DNA of 64,000 bases from CAYRJD01 sp965247395 (GCA_965247395.1 OZ252012.1:1240001-1304000), one strand, 5' to 3'. Positions 35,174 to 43,802 are shown, counted from the first letter of the stretch. Numbers and translations: made by a program. The notes: generated by a model from the sequence alone, not told the origin.

Positions 35174-35764
35174 TCACCGTTGCGCCGCACCGCTGACGGC
35201 GTTAACCGCCTCGCTGATTCGCTCGTGTACTTCGTCGGGCGTACCCAGGCCATCAATGGTTGCCAAGGGGAACTCTGCGGCAAACACCGAGCGCAAAGGA
35301 GCGGTTTCGGCCTCGTACAGCGCCAATCGGCGAGCAATTACTTCTGGCGTGTCATCTTCACGACCGCGCTCGGCCATGCGCTCTGCTACGACTTCGTCTG
35401 GTACCGACAAATCCAGCACGAGGTCTATCGCTGACTGTGCGGAGTCGGCCTTGCTGACTATCTCTAGCAATCCTTCAGCTTGTGCGGCGGTGCGTGGAAA
35501 GCCATCCAACAAGAATCCATGCTCAACCACATCAGATTGCGCTAGACGCTCCCGCACTATCCCCAGAATTAGTTCGTCCGAAACCAGATCGCCAGCAGAC
35601 ATCACGGCCTCGGCTTGTTTTCCTAAGGGTGTGCCTGCCGCCACTGCTGCGCGCAGCATGTCGCCAGTAGAAATATGCGCTACCTGGTATCGCTCAACAA
35701 GCAACTGGCACTGCGTGCCCTTGCCGGATCCTTGCTTGCCAAGTATGACTAGCTTCAGAGACAA
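35174..35764 (-). CDS. adk: adenylate kinase
   Basis: Interconverts ATP + AMP and 2 ADP. The P-loop reads GKQGSGKGTQ; STGDMLRAAV, LDGFPRTAAQA and MAERGREDD are the AMP-binding, NMP and short LID segments. At 196 residues it is the short-LID, zinc-free form. The TTG start at 35764 is supported by TAGGAGCTGTCG, which puts AGGAG 6 nt upstream. It lies 9 bp after secY. Confidence 0.96.
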   Translation of the reverse strand: MSLKLVILGKQGSGKGTQCQLLVERYQVAHISTGDMLRAAVAAGTPLGKQAEAVMSAGDLVSDELILGIVRERLAQSDVVEHGFLLDGFPRTAAQAEGLLEIVSKADSAQSAIDLVLDLSVPDEVVAERMAERGREDDTPEVIARRLALYEAETAPLRSVFAAEFPLATIDGLGTPDEVHERISEAVNAVSGAAQR

Positions 35765-35773
35765 CGACAGCTC

Positions 35774-37102
35774 CTAGGCCAAGAAACCTTCGTAGTTGCG
35801 CATGAGCAGCTGACTATCCACCTGCTTCATCGTCTCTAGCGCAACACCTGAAGCAATCAAGATTGATACACCACCAAAGCCGATGGCCGCACCGCCGCCA
35901 CTAAAGCCGTGAGCATCTAGGTCGCTGGTGAGCGACAACAGCACGGTCGGTAGCAGCGCCACCAGCGCAATAAACAGTGCGCCCGGCAAAGTGATGCGAG
36001 TAAGCACGTGGCTCAGATAGCGCTCGGTTTGCGGGCCTGGACGAATGCCGGGGATAAACCCGCCTTGCTTACGAATGTTGTCGGCTTGTTTCACCGGATC
36101 AAACGAAATCGCCGTATAGAAATAGGCAAAACCGACAATCAGCGAACCGAAGAACAATATGTAGGCGATGTTGTCGGGCTGCGTTAGGTAATCGTTGACA
36201 ACGGTCTGCAGCCAGCCCCAGTTAGCCACGTTTGACAAAAGAACGGGCAAAAACAGCACCGAGCTTGCGAAGATGACCGGAATAACGCCGGACTGGTTTA
36301 CCTTCAGAGGAATGTAGGTGTTTTGACCGCCGTAAAGCCTGCGACCAACTTGGCGACGCGAAAACTGCACCGGTATGCGTCGCTGGCCTTGCTCAATAAA
36401 GATGATCGCCACCATCATCGCTATTGCTACGACGATGCCGCCAATGAGATAGGTACTGCCTTCTACCGCCAGCAGGCGGGCGCCGTCGAATGGGATGGTT
36501 GAAACAACCGAAGCAAAAATCAGCAGCGACATACCGTTACCCACACCGCGCTGGCTAATGAGCTCGCCCATCCACATGAGAAGCGCCGTTCCGGCGGTCA
36601 ACGACAGGATTACCAGCGCAACTCGGTTGAAGGTGAAATCCGGGATCACGATCACACCGGTCGTGTTGCCGATGGCGCTGCCTTGGCCTCGCCCGAAGAT
36701 GAATGTGATGCCGGTGGCTTGCACAAAAGCAATCGCCAAGGTGAGATAGCGCGTGTACTGCGTCAGCTTGCGTTGACCAGTTGCGCCTTCTTGTTGCAGC
36801 TGCTCAAAGCGTGGAATGGCAACGGTGAGAATCTGAATGATGATCGACGCCGTGATGTAAGGCATGATGCCGAGCGCAAAGATGGCGAAGTTGGTGAGCG
36901 CTCCACCCGAAAACAAATTGAGCAAAGCCAGCACACCGCCGGTTTGATCGGCCTGATCTCGCAGAGCAACGATGGCATCAAAGTCAATACCCGGCACCGG
37001 TACCTGAGAGCCAAGTCGGTACGCCGCAATGATGAACAGTGTGAAAAGAATCTTCCCGCGCAGCTCTCGGATCTTGAAGATGTTTCGCATGCTTGAGAGC
37101 AC
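35774..37102 (-). CDS. secY: preprotein translocase subunit SecY
   Basis: Channel subunit of the Sec translocon, an integral membrane protein expected to span the membrane ten times. The start FKIRELRGKILFTLFIIAAYRLGSQVPVPGID, the plug and GGALTNFAIFALGIMPYITASII (early) and the late PGIRPGPQTERYL cytoplasmic loop are typical. Length 442 is normal. It sits between rplO and adk in the spc cluster. Confidence 0.98.
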   Translation of the reverse strand: MLSSMRNIFKIRELRGKILFTLFIIAAYRLGSQVPVPGIDFDAIVALRDQADQTGGVLALLNLFSGGALTNFAIFALGIMPYITASIIIQILTVAIPRFEQLQQEGATGQRKLTQYTRYLTLAIAFVQATGITFIFGRGQGSAIGNTTGVIVIPDFTFNRVALVILSLTAGTALLMWMGELISQRGVGNGMSLLIFASVVSTIPFDGARLLAVEGSTYLIGGIVVAIAMMVAIIFIEQGQRRIPVQFSRRQVGRRLYGGQNTYIPLKVNQSGVIPVIFASSVLFLPVLLSNVANWGWLQTVVNDYLTQPDNIAYILFFGSLIVGFAYFYTAISFDPVKQADNIRKQGGFIPGIRPGPQTERYLSHVLTRITLPGALFIALVALLPTVLLSLTSDLDAHGFSGGGAAIGFGGVSILIASGVALETMKQVDSQLLMRNYEGFLA

Positions 37103-37110
37103 TTCAGACC

Positions 37111-37602
37111 TCAGCGATTCATGTGTTGATTGCCACTAGATGGTGGACGCGGACCTTTGAACGTGGGTGGGAGTATTTCAACCGTGCCACCCGCTCCTTC
37201 GATCGCAGCGCGTGCGCTGGCCGAAAATGCGTGTGCCCGTACTGTTACCGGCCCGTTAAGTGTTCCACGTCCCAGCACCTTGATCATCGCCCCCTTAGAA
37301 ACTAAACCGTGGCTTAGCAAGGCTTCGGGAGTTACTTCGACCAGTTCGCTGGCCGTGATCGTGTCTAAGTTGATCGGCTGATATTCAACGCGAAACGGGT
37401 TGTTGAAGCCCTTTCGCTTTGGGAGGCGTTGTTGCAGCGGCAGCTGTCCGCCTTCATACCAGGCAGGCACCTTGCCGCGCGCTTTCACGCCTTTGGTGCC
37501 GCGCCCGGCGGTTTTTCCGCGTCGGCCGCTGGTGCCGCGTCCTACGCGCTGAGCACGCTTTTTTGAGCCGCGAGCCGGAGCAAGATCGTGAAGTTTCAGC
37601 AC
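37111..37602 (-). CDS. rplO: 50S ribosomal protein L15
   Basis: The 163-residue protein has the basic Gly-rich N-terminus (GSKKRAQRVGRGTSGRRGKTAGRGTKG) and LPKRKGFNNPF, as in L15. GTG start at 37600-37602, 4 bp after rpmD. Confidence 0.97.
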   Translation of the reverse strand: MLKLHDLAPARGSKKRAQRVGRGTSGRRGKTAGRGTKGVKARGKVPAWYEGGQLPLQQRLPKRKGFNNPFRVEYQPINLDTITASELVEVTPEALLSHGLVSKGAMIKVLGRGTLNGPVTVRAHAFSASARAAIEGAGGTVEILPPTFKGPRPPSSGNQHMNR

Positions 37603-37606
37603 TATA

Positions 37607-37831
37607 TTACTCGGCCTCTTTCACGACAATCAGATGACTTACCTTGCGAAGCATGCCTCGCAACTCGGGTCTGTCAGGCAGCGTGTTGGTTTTGCCAATG
37701 CGGCCAAGACCGAGCGCTCTAAGTGTGCCAACCGACTTCGGCTTTGCACCAATAGCCGAACGCACCTGCGTTACCGAAAAGTGGCCCTTCTCCGGTGCGG
37801 GAAGGTTCATTGCCTTGGTTTTTGCGCTCAT
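37607..37831 (-). CDS. rpmD: 50S ribosomal protein L30
   Basis: A 74-residue L30 with VRSAIGAKPKSVGTLRALGLGRIGKTNTLPD and an ending like HLIVVKE. The ~15-residue N-terminal lead is slightly longer than usual. Its ATG overlaps the rpsE stop by one base (TAATG). Confidence 0.96.
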   Translation of the reverse strand: MSAKTKAMNLPAPEKGHFSVTQVRSAIGAKPKSVGTLRALGLGRIGKTNTLPDRPELRGMLRKVSHLIVVKEAE

Positions 37832-38760
37832 TAGCTTGTCGTCTTTGCGGTAGCTGCAGCTTCGACTGGTTGATCGCTTTCGCTAGCTGGATTTGTTGCG
37901 GCTTGTCTAGTTTTAGCTGCGTCCCTGAGGATGCGTTCAGATTCACGATAAGCCGCCAGCAGGCCTGGTTGTATGCACTCCTCGGGCGACAAACCACGCA
38001 TTTCTGCAATTACGTCAGGGCGCCTTTGATCTTTCAAGCCGGAGATGGTTGCCTTGGCAACATTGATGTGATTGGACGAGCCGAGCGACTTAGCCAAGAC
38101 ATCTCCGATACCGGCTTCCTCCAAAATCGCACGAGCCGCACCACCTGCGATCACTCCGGTACCAGGGGCGGCTGGTTGTAACAGCACCCGGCCTGCTCCG
38201 ACCGATCCGATGATCGGGTGAATGATGGTTGACCCAGCCAGTGGCACGCGGAACAGGTTTTTGCGAGCCTCTTCGGTGCCTTTTTGTATAGCTAGCGGCA
38301 CCTCTTTGGCTTTGCCGTAACCCAGACCAACCTGGCCAGCTCCGTCTCCAATTACAACCAACGCCGTAAATGAGAAACGACGGCCGCCCTTTACAACCTT
38401 TGCTACGCGGTTGATGTCAATGACGCGTGACTCGCGCAAACCGTCGTCGCTACTCCTGCGGGGGTTTTCGTTTTGGTCGCGACGACCGCGATCACGGTCT
38501 CGATCTCGGTTGCGGTCACGCGGTGGCCTGGTATCGGATTGTTTATCGTCTGGTTGCTTATCTTTGGCTTGGTCGCTATCAGTCTGGTCAGCCGCAGTTT
38601 GGTCATCAGCACCGGTTGGGCTGTCTGAGTCGCTAGGGCCAGCAGAACTGTCAGAGCTATTTGGTTGCTCCGTCTTGGGAGCCGCCGCTTCAGGTGTCGA
38701 TTTTTCTTCGGAAGTGGTTTCCACTGGATTGTCTTCCACTGGGCTGTTTTCTTCGGGCAT
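37831..38760 (-). CDS. rpsE: 30S ribosomal protein S5 with long charged N-terminal extension
   Basis: The S5 core begins near residue 107 (LRESRVIDINRVAKVVKGGRRFSF) and contains VGLGYGKAKEV and GGAARAILEEAGIGDVLAKSLGS. It is preceded by ~105 residues: first an acidic Glu/Asp/Ser/Pro stretch, then an Arg/Asp-alternating block (RDRDRDRGRRD-like). A ~25-residue Ala/Thr/Ser tail follows the core. Normal S5 is ~165-200 residues; this is 309. The ATG at 38760 is 24 bp after rplR, and no start codon with good spacing lies at the core, so the extension is probably translated. S5 lines the mRNA entry channel. Confidence 0.95.
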   Translation of the reverse strand: MPEENSPVEDNPVETTSEEKSTPEAAAPKTEQPNSSDSSAGPSDSDSPTGADDQTAADQTDSDQAKDKQPDDKQSDTRPPRDRNRDRDRDRGRRDQNENPRRSSDDGLRESRVIDINRVAKVVKGGRRFSFTALVVIGDGAGQVGLGYGKAKEVPLAIQKGTEEARKNLFRVPLAGSTIIHPIIGSVGAGRVLLQPAAPGTGVIAGGAARAILEEAGIGDVLAKSLGSSNHINVAKATISGLKDQRRPDVIAEMRGLSPEECIQPGLLAAYRESERILRDAAKTRQAATNPASESDQPVEAAATAKTTS

Positions 38761-38784
38761 GGCTTTGTCTCGCTATCTCAGGTT

Positions 38785-39174
38785 CTAAAACTTCAGGCCG
38801 GCTTTACGCGCCGCTTCTGCTAAGGCTGCTACTCGGCCGTGATAACGATTACCGCCCCGATCCAGTACCACAGTTTCAATACCGACGGCCTTGGCTCGCT
38901 CGGCCACCATTTTGCCAACCTGCTCAGCAGCCTCAGCATTGCCGGTGTGCCCCGCTCGCAAAGACTTTTCAACCGTCGAAGCCGCAGCCAGCGTTCGGCC
39001 GGTGGCGTCGTCAATCACTTGAGCGCTGATGTGTTTGTTGGAACGAAACACGCTCAACCGAGGGCGCTCCGACGTGCCGGAAATCTTTTTACGCAAGCGC
39101 AAACGACGGCGATCGCGTCGTCCCGTGCGCGTCTTGCGATGTGCGGCTTTTGCAACTGCGGTTGATCTACTCAT
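38785..39174 (-). CDS. rplR: 50S ribosomal protein L18
   Basis: A 129-residue 5S-rRNA-binding protein with RRLRLRKKISGTSERPRLSVFRSNKHI and the C-terminal DRGGNRYHGRVAALAEAARKAGL. It follows rplF by 12 bp. Confidence 0.98.
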   Translation of the reverse strand: MSRSTAVAKAAHRKTRTGRRDRRRLRLRKKISGTSERPRLSVFRSNKHISAQVIDDATGRTLAAASTVEKSLRAGHTGNAEAAEQVGKMVAERAKAVGIETVVLDRGGNRYHGRVAALAEAARKAGLKF

Positions 39175-39186
39175 CGTCTCGCTCTA

Positions 39187-39726
39187 CTACTTGGCGGCTT
39201 TGCCGGCCTTGCGGATGACGTACTCTCCCGCATAGCGGATGCCTTTGCCCTTGTAAGGCTCCGGCTTGCGCAAGTCGCGAATATTGGCAGCCACTTGCCC
39301 TACCAATTGTTTATCGATGCCCCTCACAGTGATGTTGGTCGCAGTTGGCACATCGAAGCTGACGCCGTCTGGGGCCTTGAACGAGACCGTGTGGCTAAAT
39401 CCCAGAGACAATTCCAAGCCCGCTTTGCCAGATGCCGAAGCGCGATAACCCACACCAACTATCTCAAGGTTTTTTGAGAAACCTTCCAACACGCCGAGCA
39501 CCATGTTGTTAATCAGCGAGCGCGTCAATCCGTGCAGCGAGCGCTGCTGACGGGTGTCATTGACTCGCGCCACGGTCACCACTCCGTCGGACACGCTGGC
39601 AGAAATTCCGTCAGGAATATAACGGCTTAACTCTCCTTGAGGGCCCTTGACGGTCACCGAACCGTCGGCCGTTTTTACCTCAACTCCGTCTGGAATGTGG
39701 ATGGGTTCGCTACCTACACGTGACAT
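39187..39726 (-). CDS. rplF: 50S ribosomal protein L6
   Basis: The core begins MSRVGSEPIHIPDGVEV, the usual L6 start, at the ATG 39724-39726; an in-frame start 15 codons upstream would run into rpsH and was rejected. Later segments VGVGYRASASG and RKPEPYKGKGIRYAGE match the second L6 repeat. An AAGGA lies 13 nt upstream of the chosen start. Confidence 0.96.
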   Translation of the reverse strand: MSRVGSEPIHIPDGVEVKTADGSVTVKGPQGELSRYIPDGISASVSDGVVTVARVNDTRQQRSLHGLTRSLINNMVLGVLEGFSKNLEIVGVGYRASASGKAGLELSLGFSHTVSFKAPDGVSFDVPTATNITVRGIDKQLVGQVAANIRDLRKPEPYKGKGIRYAGEYVIRKAGKAAK

Positions 39727-39742
39727 TGTTCTTACCGGGTCC

Positions 39743-40144
39743 TTACCAGACGTAACAGAGAATTTCGCCACCGATGTGCTTGCGGCGAGCCTCTCGGTCG
39801 GTCATTAAGCCTTTAGAGGTTGACAAAACGACAATGCCCAGGCCACCCAACACACGGGGCACTTCGTCAGATTTTGTATACACCCGCAATCCCGGTTTGG
39901 AGATGCGCTTGAGACCGGAGATGGTGCGCACGCGTTCGGGCGTGTACTTAAGATCGATGGTCAGCTGGCGGATTGTCTGTGAGTCATCTTCCACGCGGTA
40001 GTCGCGGACATAGCCCTCACGCTTGAGGATTTCAGCCAACGACTCTTTCTGCTTAGAAGAAGGCATAGCCACCGTGTCTTTGAAGGACATGTTGGCATTA
40101 CGAATGCGGGTGAGCATGTCGGCTATCGGGTCGGTCATTGTCAT
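39743..40144 (-). CDS. rpsH: 30S ribosomal protein S8
   Basis: A 133-residue S8 starting MTMTDPIADMLTRIRNA and ending LMTDREARRKHIGGEILCYVW. The strong AGGAGGT at 40153-40159 is 9 nt upstream of the ATG at 40144 and fixes the start. Confidence 0.98.
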   Translation of the reverse strand: MTMTDPIADMLTRIRNANMSFKDTVAMPSSKQKESLAEILKREGYVRDYRVEDDSQTIRQLTIDLKYTPERVRTISGLKRISKPGLRVYTKSDEVPRVLGGLGIVVLSTSKGLMTDREARRKHIGGEILCYVW

Positions 40145-40163
40145 TACAGCTTCACCTCCTGAT

Positions 40164-40349
40164 CTACCAACTGGCCTTTGTCACGCCCGGTACCTCGCCA
40201 GCGTGAACCATCTCTCGTAAACAAATTCGACACAACCCAAACTTGCGATACACCGAACGCGGGCGGCCACACACGCGACAGCGTGTGTAGGCGCGCACCT
40301 TGAACTTTGGGGTGCGTTGTTGCTTGTTGATGAGAGCTTTTTTTGCCAT
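40164..40349 (-). CDS. rpsN: 30S ribosomal protein S14, zinc-binding type
   Basis: A 61-residue type Z S14 with the Cys pairs CRVCGRP and CRICLREM. The short C+ form is the usual copy of the spc operon in actinobacteria. It follows rplE by 6 bp. Confidence 0.98.
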   Translation of the reverse strand: MAKKALINKQQRTPKFKVRAYTRCRVCGRPRSVYRKFGLCRICLREMVHAGEVPGVTKASW

Positions 40350-40355
40350 CTGTTA

Positions 40356-40943
40356 TTACTCCGTTGTCCGGAAGGGGAAACCCAATGCGGTTAGTAGTGC
40401 GCGGCCTGCGTTGTCGTCTTTGGCGGTTGTGACGAGTGTGACGTCCATGCCACGAATTTGGTTCACGCTGTCGTAGTCGATCTCTGGAAACACCAGCTGC
40501 TCGGTTATGCCGAACGTGTAGTTGCCGTGTCCATCAAAACTGCGCGGCGGCAGGCCGCGAAAGTCACGAATGCGCGGTATCGCCAACGTGACCAACCTGT
40601 CGTAAAACTCCCACATGCGGTTGTTACGCAGCGTGACAGCCGCACCAATGGCGTTGCCCTCACGCAGCTTGAAGCCTGCGATCGATTGCTTGGCCCGCCT
40701 GATGGCTGGGCGTTGACCGCAAATTCGACTTAGATCTTCAACGGCTCCATCTAGGAGGCCACGGTTGGTCAACGCCGCGCCAACGCCGACGTTTACCGAA
40801 ATCTTCTGCAGTTTTGGAACCTGCATCACGTTTTCTAGGCCTAGCTCGGTCTGCAGCTGAGAGCGCAGCGTGTCGCGGTAGAGCGCTTTCATGCGCGGCT
40901 CAACCTGCGCGGTTCCGTTCATGGCTGGGGCATCGGTACTCAT
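40356..40943 (-). CDS. rplE: 50S ribosomal protein L5
   Basis: A 195-residue L5 with VPKLQKISVNVGVG, RAKQSIAGFKLREGNAIGAAVTLR and YTFGITEQLVFPEIDYD. It binds 5S rRNA. A ~20-residue N-terminal lead precedes the usual start. It overlaps rplX by 4 bp. Confidence 0.97.
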   Translation of the reverse strand: MSTDAPAMNGTAQVEPRMKALYRDTLRSQLQTELGLENVMQVPKLQKISVNVGVGAALTNRGLLDGAVEDLSRICGQRPAIRRAKQSIAGFKLREGNAIGAAVTLRNNRMWEFYDRLVTLAIPRIRDFRGLPPRSFDGHGNYTFGITEQLVFPEIDYDSVNQIRGMDVTLVTTAKDDNAGRALLTALGFPFRTTE

Positions 40944-41332
40944 GGCAGTTCCTCGCCTGACTTGCGGTGATAGCGCACCTTCTTGTCTCCCTCAAAACGG
41001 AAGCCAACGCGGCCTGCCTCACCGGTGCGTGGGCACACCACCGCCACGTTGGAGACGTCAACCGACAACAAGTAATCGATGATCTGACCCTCTTGGTCGG
41101 CCTGGGTGGGAGCCAGATGCTTGCGTCCAACCCGTACGCCTTCGACAGTAAGACGCCCCTTTTCGGAATCTACCGAAAGCACTTCTCCTTCGGTGCCTCG
41201 ATCGGCTCCAAGTATTACGCGCACCATGTCACCCTTACGGATCTTCATGTTTGGCAGTTGGCGTGAGCGACGACCACGCCAGCGCGGGTGCACTCCACTC
41301 TTGCGACTGGTGCTTTTGCGATTGATAGACAT
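40940..41332 (-). CDS. rplX: 50S ribosomal protein L24
   Basis: The KOW motif is KIRKGDMVRVILGADRGTEG. A basic N-terminal extension of about 28 residues (Arg/Ser-rich) precedes it; an internal ATG at 41248 (MKIRKGD) would give the conventional start. The upstream ATG at 41332 overlaps the rplN TGA in a TGATG junction, typical of coupling, so it was chosen. Confidence 0.94.
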   Translation of the reverse strand: MSINRKSTSRKSGVHPRWRGRRSRQLPNMKIRKGDMVRVILGADRGTEGEVLSVDSEKGRLTVEGVRVGRKHLAPTQADQEGQIIDYLLSVDVSNVAVVCPRTGEAGRVGFRFEGDKKVRYHRKSGEELP

Positions 41333-41700
41333 CACAGCACCTCTGGCGCTAGTGAAACGATGCGCATGAAGCGCTTGTCGCGCAGCTCGCGACCGACCGG
41401 GCCGAATATGCGAGTGCCGCGTGGTTGCTGGTTGTCATCAACTAGCACGGCTGCGTTTTCATCAAACCTGATGTAACTGCCGTCGGGGCGGCGACGTTCT
41501 TTCCGAGTCCTCACCACCACACAGCGGACTATCTCGCCCTTACGAACCGCTGCATCAGGAATGGCGTCTTTGACGGTGGCAATAAACACGTCTCCGATGT
41601 ACGCATAGCGGCGCCCTGTGCCTCCCAGGACGCGAATGCACAACACCTCGCGCGCTCCTGAGTTGTCTGCCACCTTAAGGCGGCTTTCTTGCTGAATCAT
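41332..41700 (-). CDS. rplN: 50S ribosomal protein L14
   Basis: A 122-residue L14 beginning MIQQESRLKVADNSGAREVLCIRVLGG and ending LRDKRFMRIVSLAPEVL. Normal length. A 56-bp spacer separates it from the rpsQ stop upstream. Confidence 0.98.
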   Translation of the reverse strand: MIQQESRLKVADNSGAREVLCIRVLGGTGRRYAYIGDVFIATVKDAIPDAAVRKGEIVRCVVVRTRKERRRPDGSYIRFDENAAVLVDDNQQPRGTRIFGPVGRELRDKRFMRIVSLAPEVL

Positions 41701-41756
41701 TGGGTGTTTCCGTAAGGGTTGGGCTGCGTGTTCGTGTTTGAGTTACTTCAAGCTGA

Positions 41757-42164
41757 CTAGCGAGCTCGCTCTACTATTTCAAGCAGACGCCAGCGCTTGG
41801 TGCGCGACATCGGGCGTGTCTCCATGACACGTACGCGATCGCCCACGCGTGCGTCGTTATCGGCGTCGTGCACATAGAGTTTTTTGGTTTGTTGCACCGT
41901 CTTGGCATAGCGCCGGTGGCGCACTCGCTCGGTAACGGCAACCACCGCTGTTGACTGCATCTTGGTTGAGGTAACCAAGCCTTCTCGCACCTTGCGGCGG
42001 CTACGGGATTCTGCTTCAGGCTCAGCACCTGCAACCGATGCCGTGCTTGCCGACTCGGTATCTGGTGGAGTGGTTGCTGGGGTAGTGGCTGGTGAGGTAG
42101 TTGCCTCGGGTTCCACTTCAGCTTCGGGGGTGGTTTGTGTTTCGGGTTGGTCGGCGTTACTCAT
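41757..42164 (-). CDS. rpsQ: 30S ribosomal protein S17 with acidic N-terminal extension
   Basis: The S17 core starts near residue 58 (RRKVREGLVTSTKMQSTAVVAV) and ends with RWRLLEIVERAR. About 55 residues rich in Thr, Glu, Pro and Ala precede it. The frame is open further upstream, but that region is the out-of-phase reading of the rpmC repeat tail; the ATG at 42164, overlapping the rpmC stop by 8 bp, is the natural start (135 residues). Both proteins at this junction therefore have extensions that meet in the DNA. Confidence 0.94.
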   Translation of the reverse strand: MSNADQPETQTTPEAEVEPEATTSPATTPATTPPDTESASTASVAGAEPEAESRSRRKVREGLVTSTKMQSTAVVAVTERVRHRRYAKTVQQTKKLYVHDADNDARVGDRVRVMETRPMSRTKRWRLLEIVERAR

Positions 42165-42507
42165 CAGTGGATTCTTCGGTGGATTCTTCGGTTGACTCAT
42201 TGGTGGATTCTTCGGTGGATTTATTGCTGGATTCTTCGGTGGATTTATTGCTGGATTCATTACTAGCTGCTGCTGAAACTGCCGTGGCTGGGCTTGTTGC
42301 CATGGCCTCGGCTGCTGCAATTTCACGCTCACGCAAGATCGTGCTGATCCGCGCAATGTCGCGCTTTAGTGCTCCTAGCTGCGCGGAGTTGTCTGCCTGG
42401 CCGGTCGCAAACTGAAACCGCAAATTGAACAGCTCTTGAGAGACGCTCGATTGCTCGTCCAACAACTGGTCGTCTGTCATGTTGCGCAGAGTTGCCGCGG
42501 TCGCCAT
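42157..42507 (-). CDS. rpmC: 50S ribosomal protein L29 with repetitive C-terminal tail
   Basis: The L29 core is residues ~1-66 (LRNMTDDQLLDEQ, ELFNLRFQFATGQ, KRDIARISTILRER). It is followed by ~50 residues: first Ala/Thr/Ser, then tetrapeptides of the TEES/SNKS kind ending TDE, encoded by a 12-bp tandem repeat. L29 lies at the polypeptide exit tunnel and contacts signal-recognition and trigger-factor proteins; the tail would project from that site. The ATG overlaps the rplP stop (TGATG). Confidence 0.95.
   Translation of the reverse strand: MATAATLRNMTDDQLLDEQSSVSQELFNLRFQFATGQADNSAQLGALKRDIARISTILREREIAAAEAMATSPATAVSAAASNESSNKSTEESSNKSTEESTNESTEESTEESTDE
42169..42264. repeat. 12-bp tandem repeat in rpmC 3' end
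   Basis: Eight contiguous 12-bp units, mostly GGATTCTTCGGT and GGATTTATTGCT alternating, encode four-residue repeats of L29 (TEES, SNKS, TNES). The array ends at the rpmC stop where rpsQ begins. Confidence 0.9.
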
Positions 42508-42923
42508 CAGATCGCCTCCTCGCGCGAGATCACGCGCGCCTTGATCGGCAGCTTCTGAATGGCTCTGTTCATAGCGCCGTGCGCCATATCTTTGTCAACT
42601 CCGCCAAGCTCAAACATCACTCGTCCGGGGCGCACTACGACCACCCAGTGGTCGGGGTTGCCCTTGCCAGAACCCATGCGAGTTTCGGCAGGCTTCATCG
42701 TTACTGGTTTGTCTGGGAAAATATTTATCCAGACCTTGCCACCGCGCTTTACGTGACGGGTCATGGCGATACGAGCCGCTTCTATCTGGCGAGCCGTAAT
42801 CCAGCCCGGCTCCAGCGCCTGTATGCCGTAGTCGCCGAAGTGCACGGCTGTGCCTGCCTTGGCGCGCCCTTGCATACGGCCGCGATGTTGCTTGCGGTAC
42901 TTGACCTTGCGAGGCATGAGCAT
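42507..42923 (-). CDS. rplP: 50S ribosomal protein L16
   Basis: A 138-residue L16 with MPRKVKYRKQHRGRM, GYYGI-like DYGIQALEPGWITARQIEAARIA and PDHWVVVVRPGRVMFELGG. Two ATGs lie two codons apart (42923 and 42917); the first overlaps the rpsC TGA, the second gives the usual MPRKVKYRK start. Confidence 0.97.
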   Translation of the reverse strand: MLMPRKVKYRKQHRGRMQGRAKAGTAVHFGDYGIQALEPGWITARQIEAARIAMTRHVKRGGKVWINIFPDKPVTMKPAETRMGSGKGNPDHWVVVVRPGRVMFELGGVDKDMAHGAMNRAIQKLPIKARVISREEAI

Positions 42924-43798
42924 CAGTCATCACCTGGCCGGAAGTTGGGGGTTTGATGCTGCTCGCGTGTTTGCCGTTCGATCTGCTCTTCTTCTTCAAG
43001 CAGACGCTCAAACTCTGGGTCGGCTTCTTTCAACAACGGAGCAGGCTCTTCGTTGGTCTCATACCCGCTGTCGCGGTGTGCACCCGAAGACACAATTGCA
43101 GTCGGGCTGTCAGCCTCGGCGGGTTGCCCGTCGGCTGTTGGCACCTCACGGCTTGTACTCGAAACCTTGTAGGGCAAGATGTCGCCCTTATAAAGCCATA
43201 CCTTCACACCGATACGACCAGCCGTGGTGCGAGCTTCGCGGAAGCCATAATCAATGTCGGCTCGCAGCGTGTGAAGTGGAACACGACCCTCGCGGTACCA
43301 CTCGGTGCGAGCCATTTCTGATCCACCAAGGCGTCCTGAGCACTGCACACGTATGCCCAATGCGCCAGCTTTTTGAGCGTTTTGTACGGCTCGTTTCATG
43401 GCCCGACGAAACGCAACACGGCCAGCTAGCTGATCGGCTATACCTTGCGCGATTAGGGCAGCCTCTAGTTCTGGCTGCTTGATCTCTTGGATGTTGAGCT
43501 GAACCTTTGGGTTGCCGGAGATGGCGGTTAGCGATTCGCGCAAGCGGTCGGCTTCGCTGCCGCGACGGCCGATAACAATCCCTGGCCGGGCGGTATGGAC
43601 GTCGATTCTTAGTCGATCGCGTGTGCGCTCTACTTCGATTCGACTAATGGCGGCGTGCGGCAACTCGTTGCGCAGATAGTCGCGGATTTTTCGATCCTCG
43701 ATCAGGTAGTCCTGGTATTCCTTGTCGGCGTACCAACGAGACTTCCAGTCGGTTGTGATGCCTAGGCGAAAACCGTAGGGGTTTACTTTTTGACCCAT
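42923..43798 (-). CDS. rpsC: 30S ribosomal protein S3 with acidic C-terminal extension
   Basis: Starts MGQKVNPYGFRLGITTDWKSRW; the KH domain GxxG loop is VIGRRGSEAD, and GRLGGSEMARTEWYREGRVPLHTLRADIDYG is in the C-terminal domain. The conserved core ends near residue 212 (VWLYKGDILPYK), after which ~80 residues rich in Glu, Asp, Pro and Ser follow, including an LLEEEEQIERQ acidic helix-like segment. Such tails occur in actinobacterial S3 but this one is long. Confidence 0.96.
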   Translation of the reverse strand: MGQKVNPYGFRLGITTDWKSRWYADKEYQDYLIEDRKIRDYLRNELPHAAISRIEVERTRDRLRIDVHTARPGIVIGRRGSEADRLRESLTAISGNPKVQLNIQEIKQPELEAALIAQGIADQLAGRVAFRRAMKRAVQNAQKAGALGIRVQCSGRLGGSEMARTEWYREGRVPLHTLRADIDYGFREARTTAGRIGVKVWLYKGDILPYKVSSTSREVPTADGQPAEADSPTAIVSSGAHRDSGYETNEEPAPLLKEADPEFERLLEEEEQIERQTREQHQTPNFRPGDD

Positions 43799-43802
43799 TG
43801 CG

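Noticed and set aside
34959..35177. 72-codon minus-strand frame between adk and rpmJ as a candidate infA
   Set aside because: The sequence has no IF1-like OB-fold pattern and overlaps the adk stop.
42165..42356. Longer rpsQ start giving an Asn/Pro-rich repeat lead
   Set aside because: That sequence is the out-of-phase reading of the rpmC 12-bp repeat; the ATG at 42164 is better placed.
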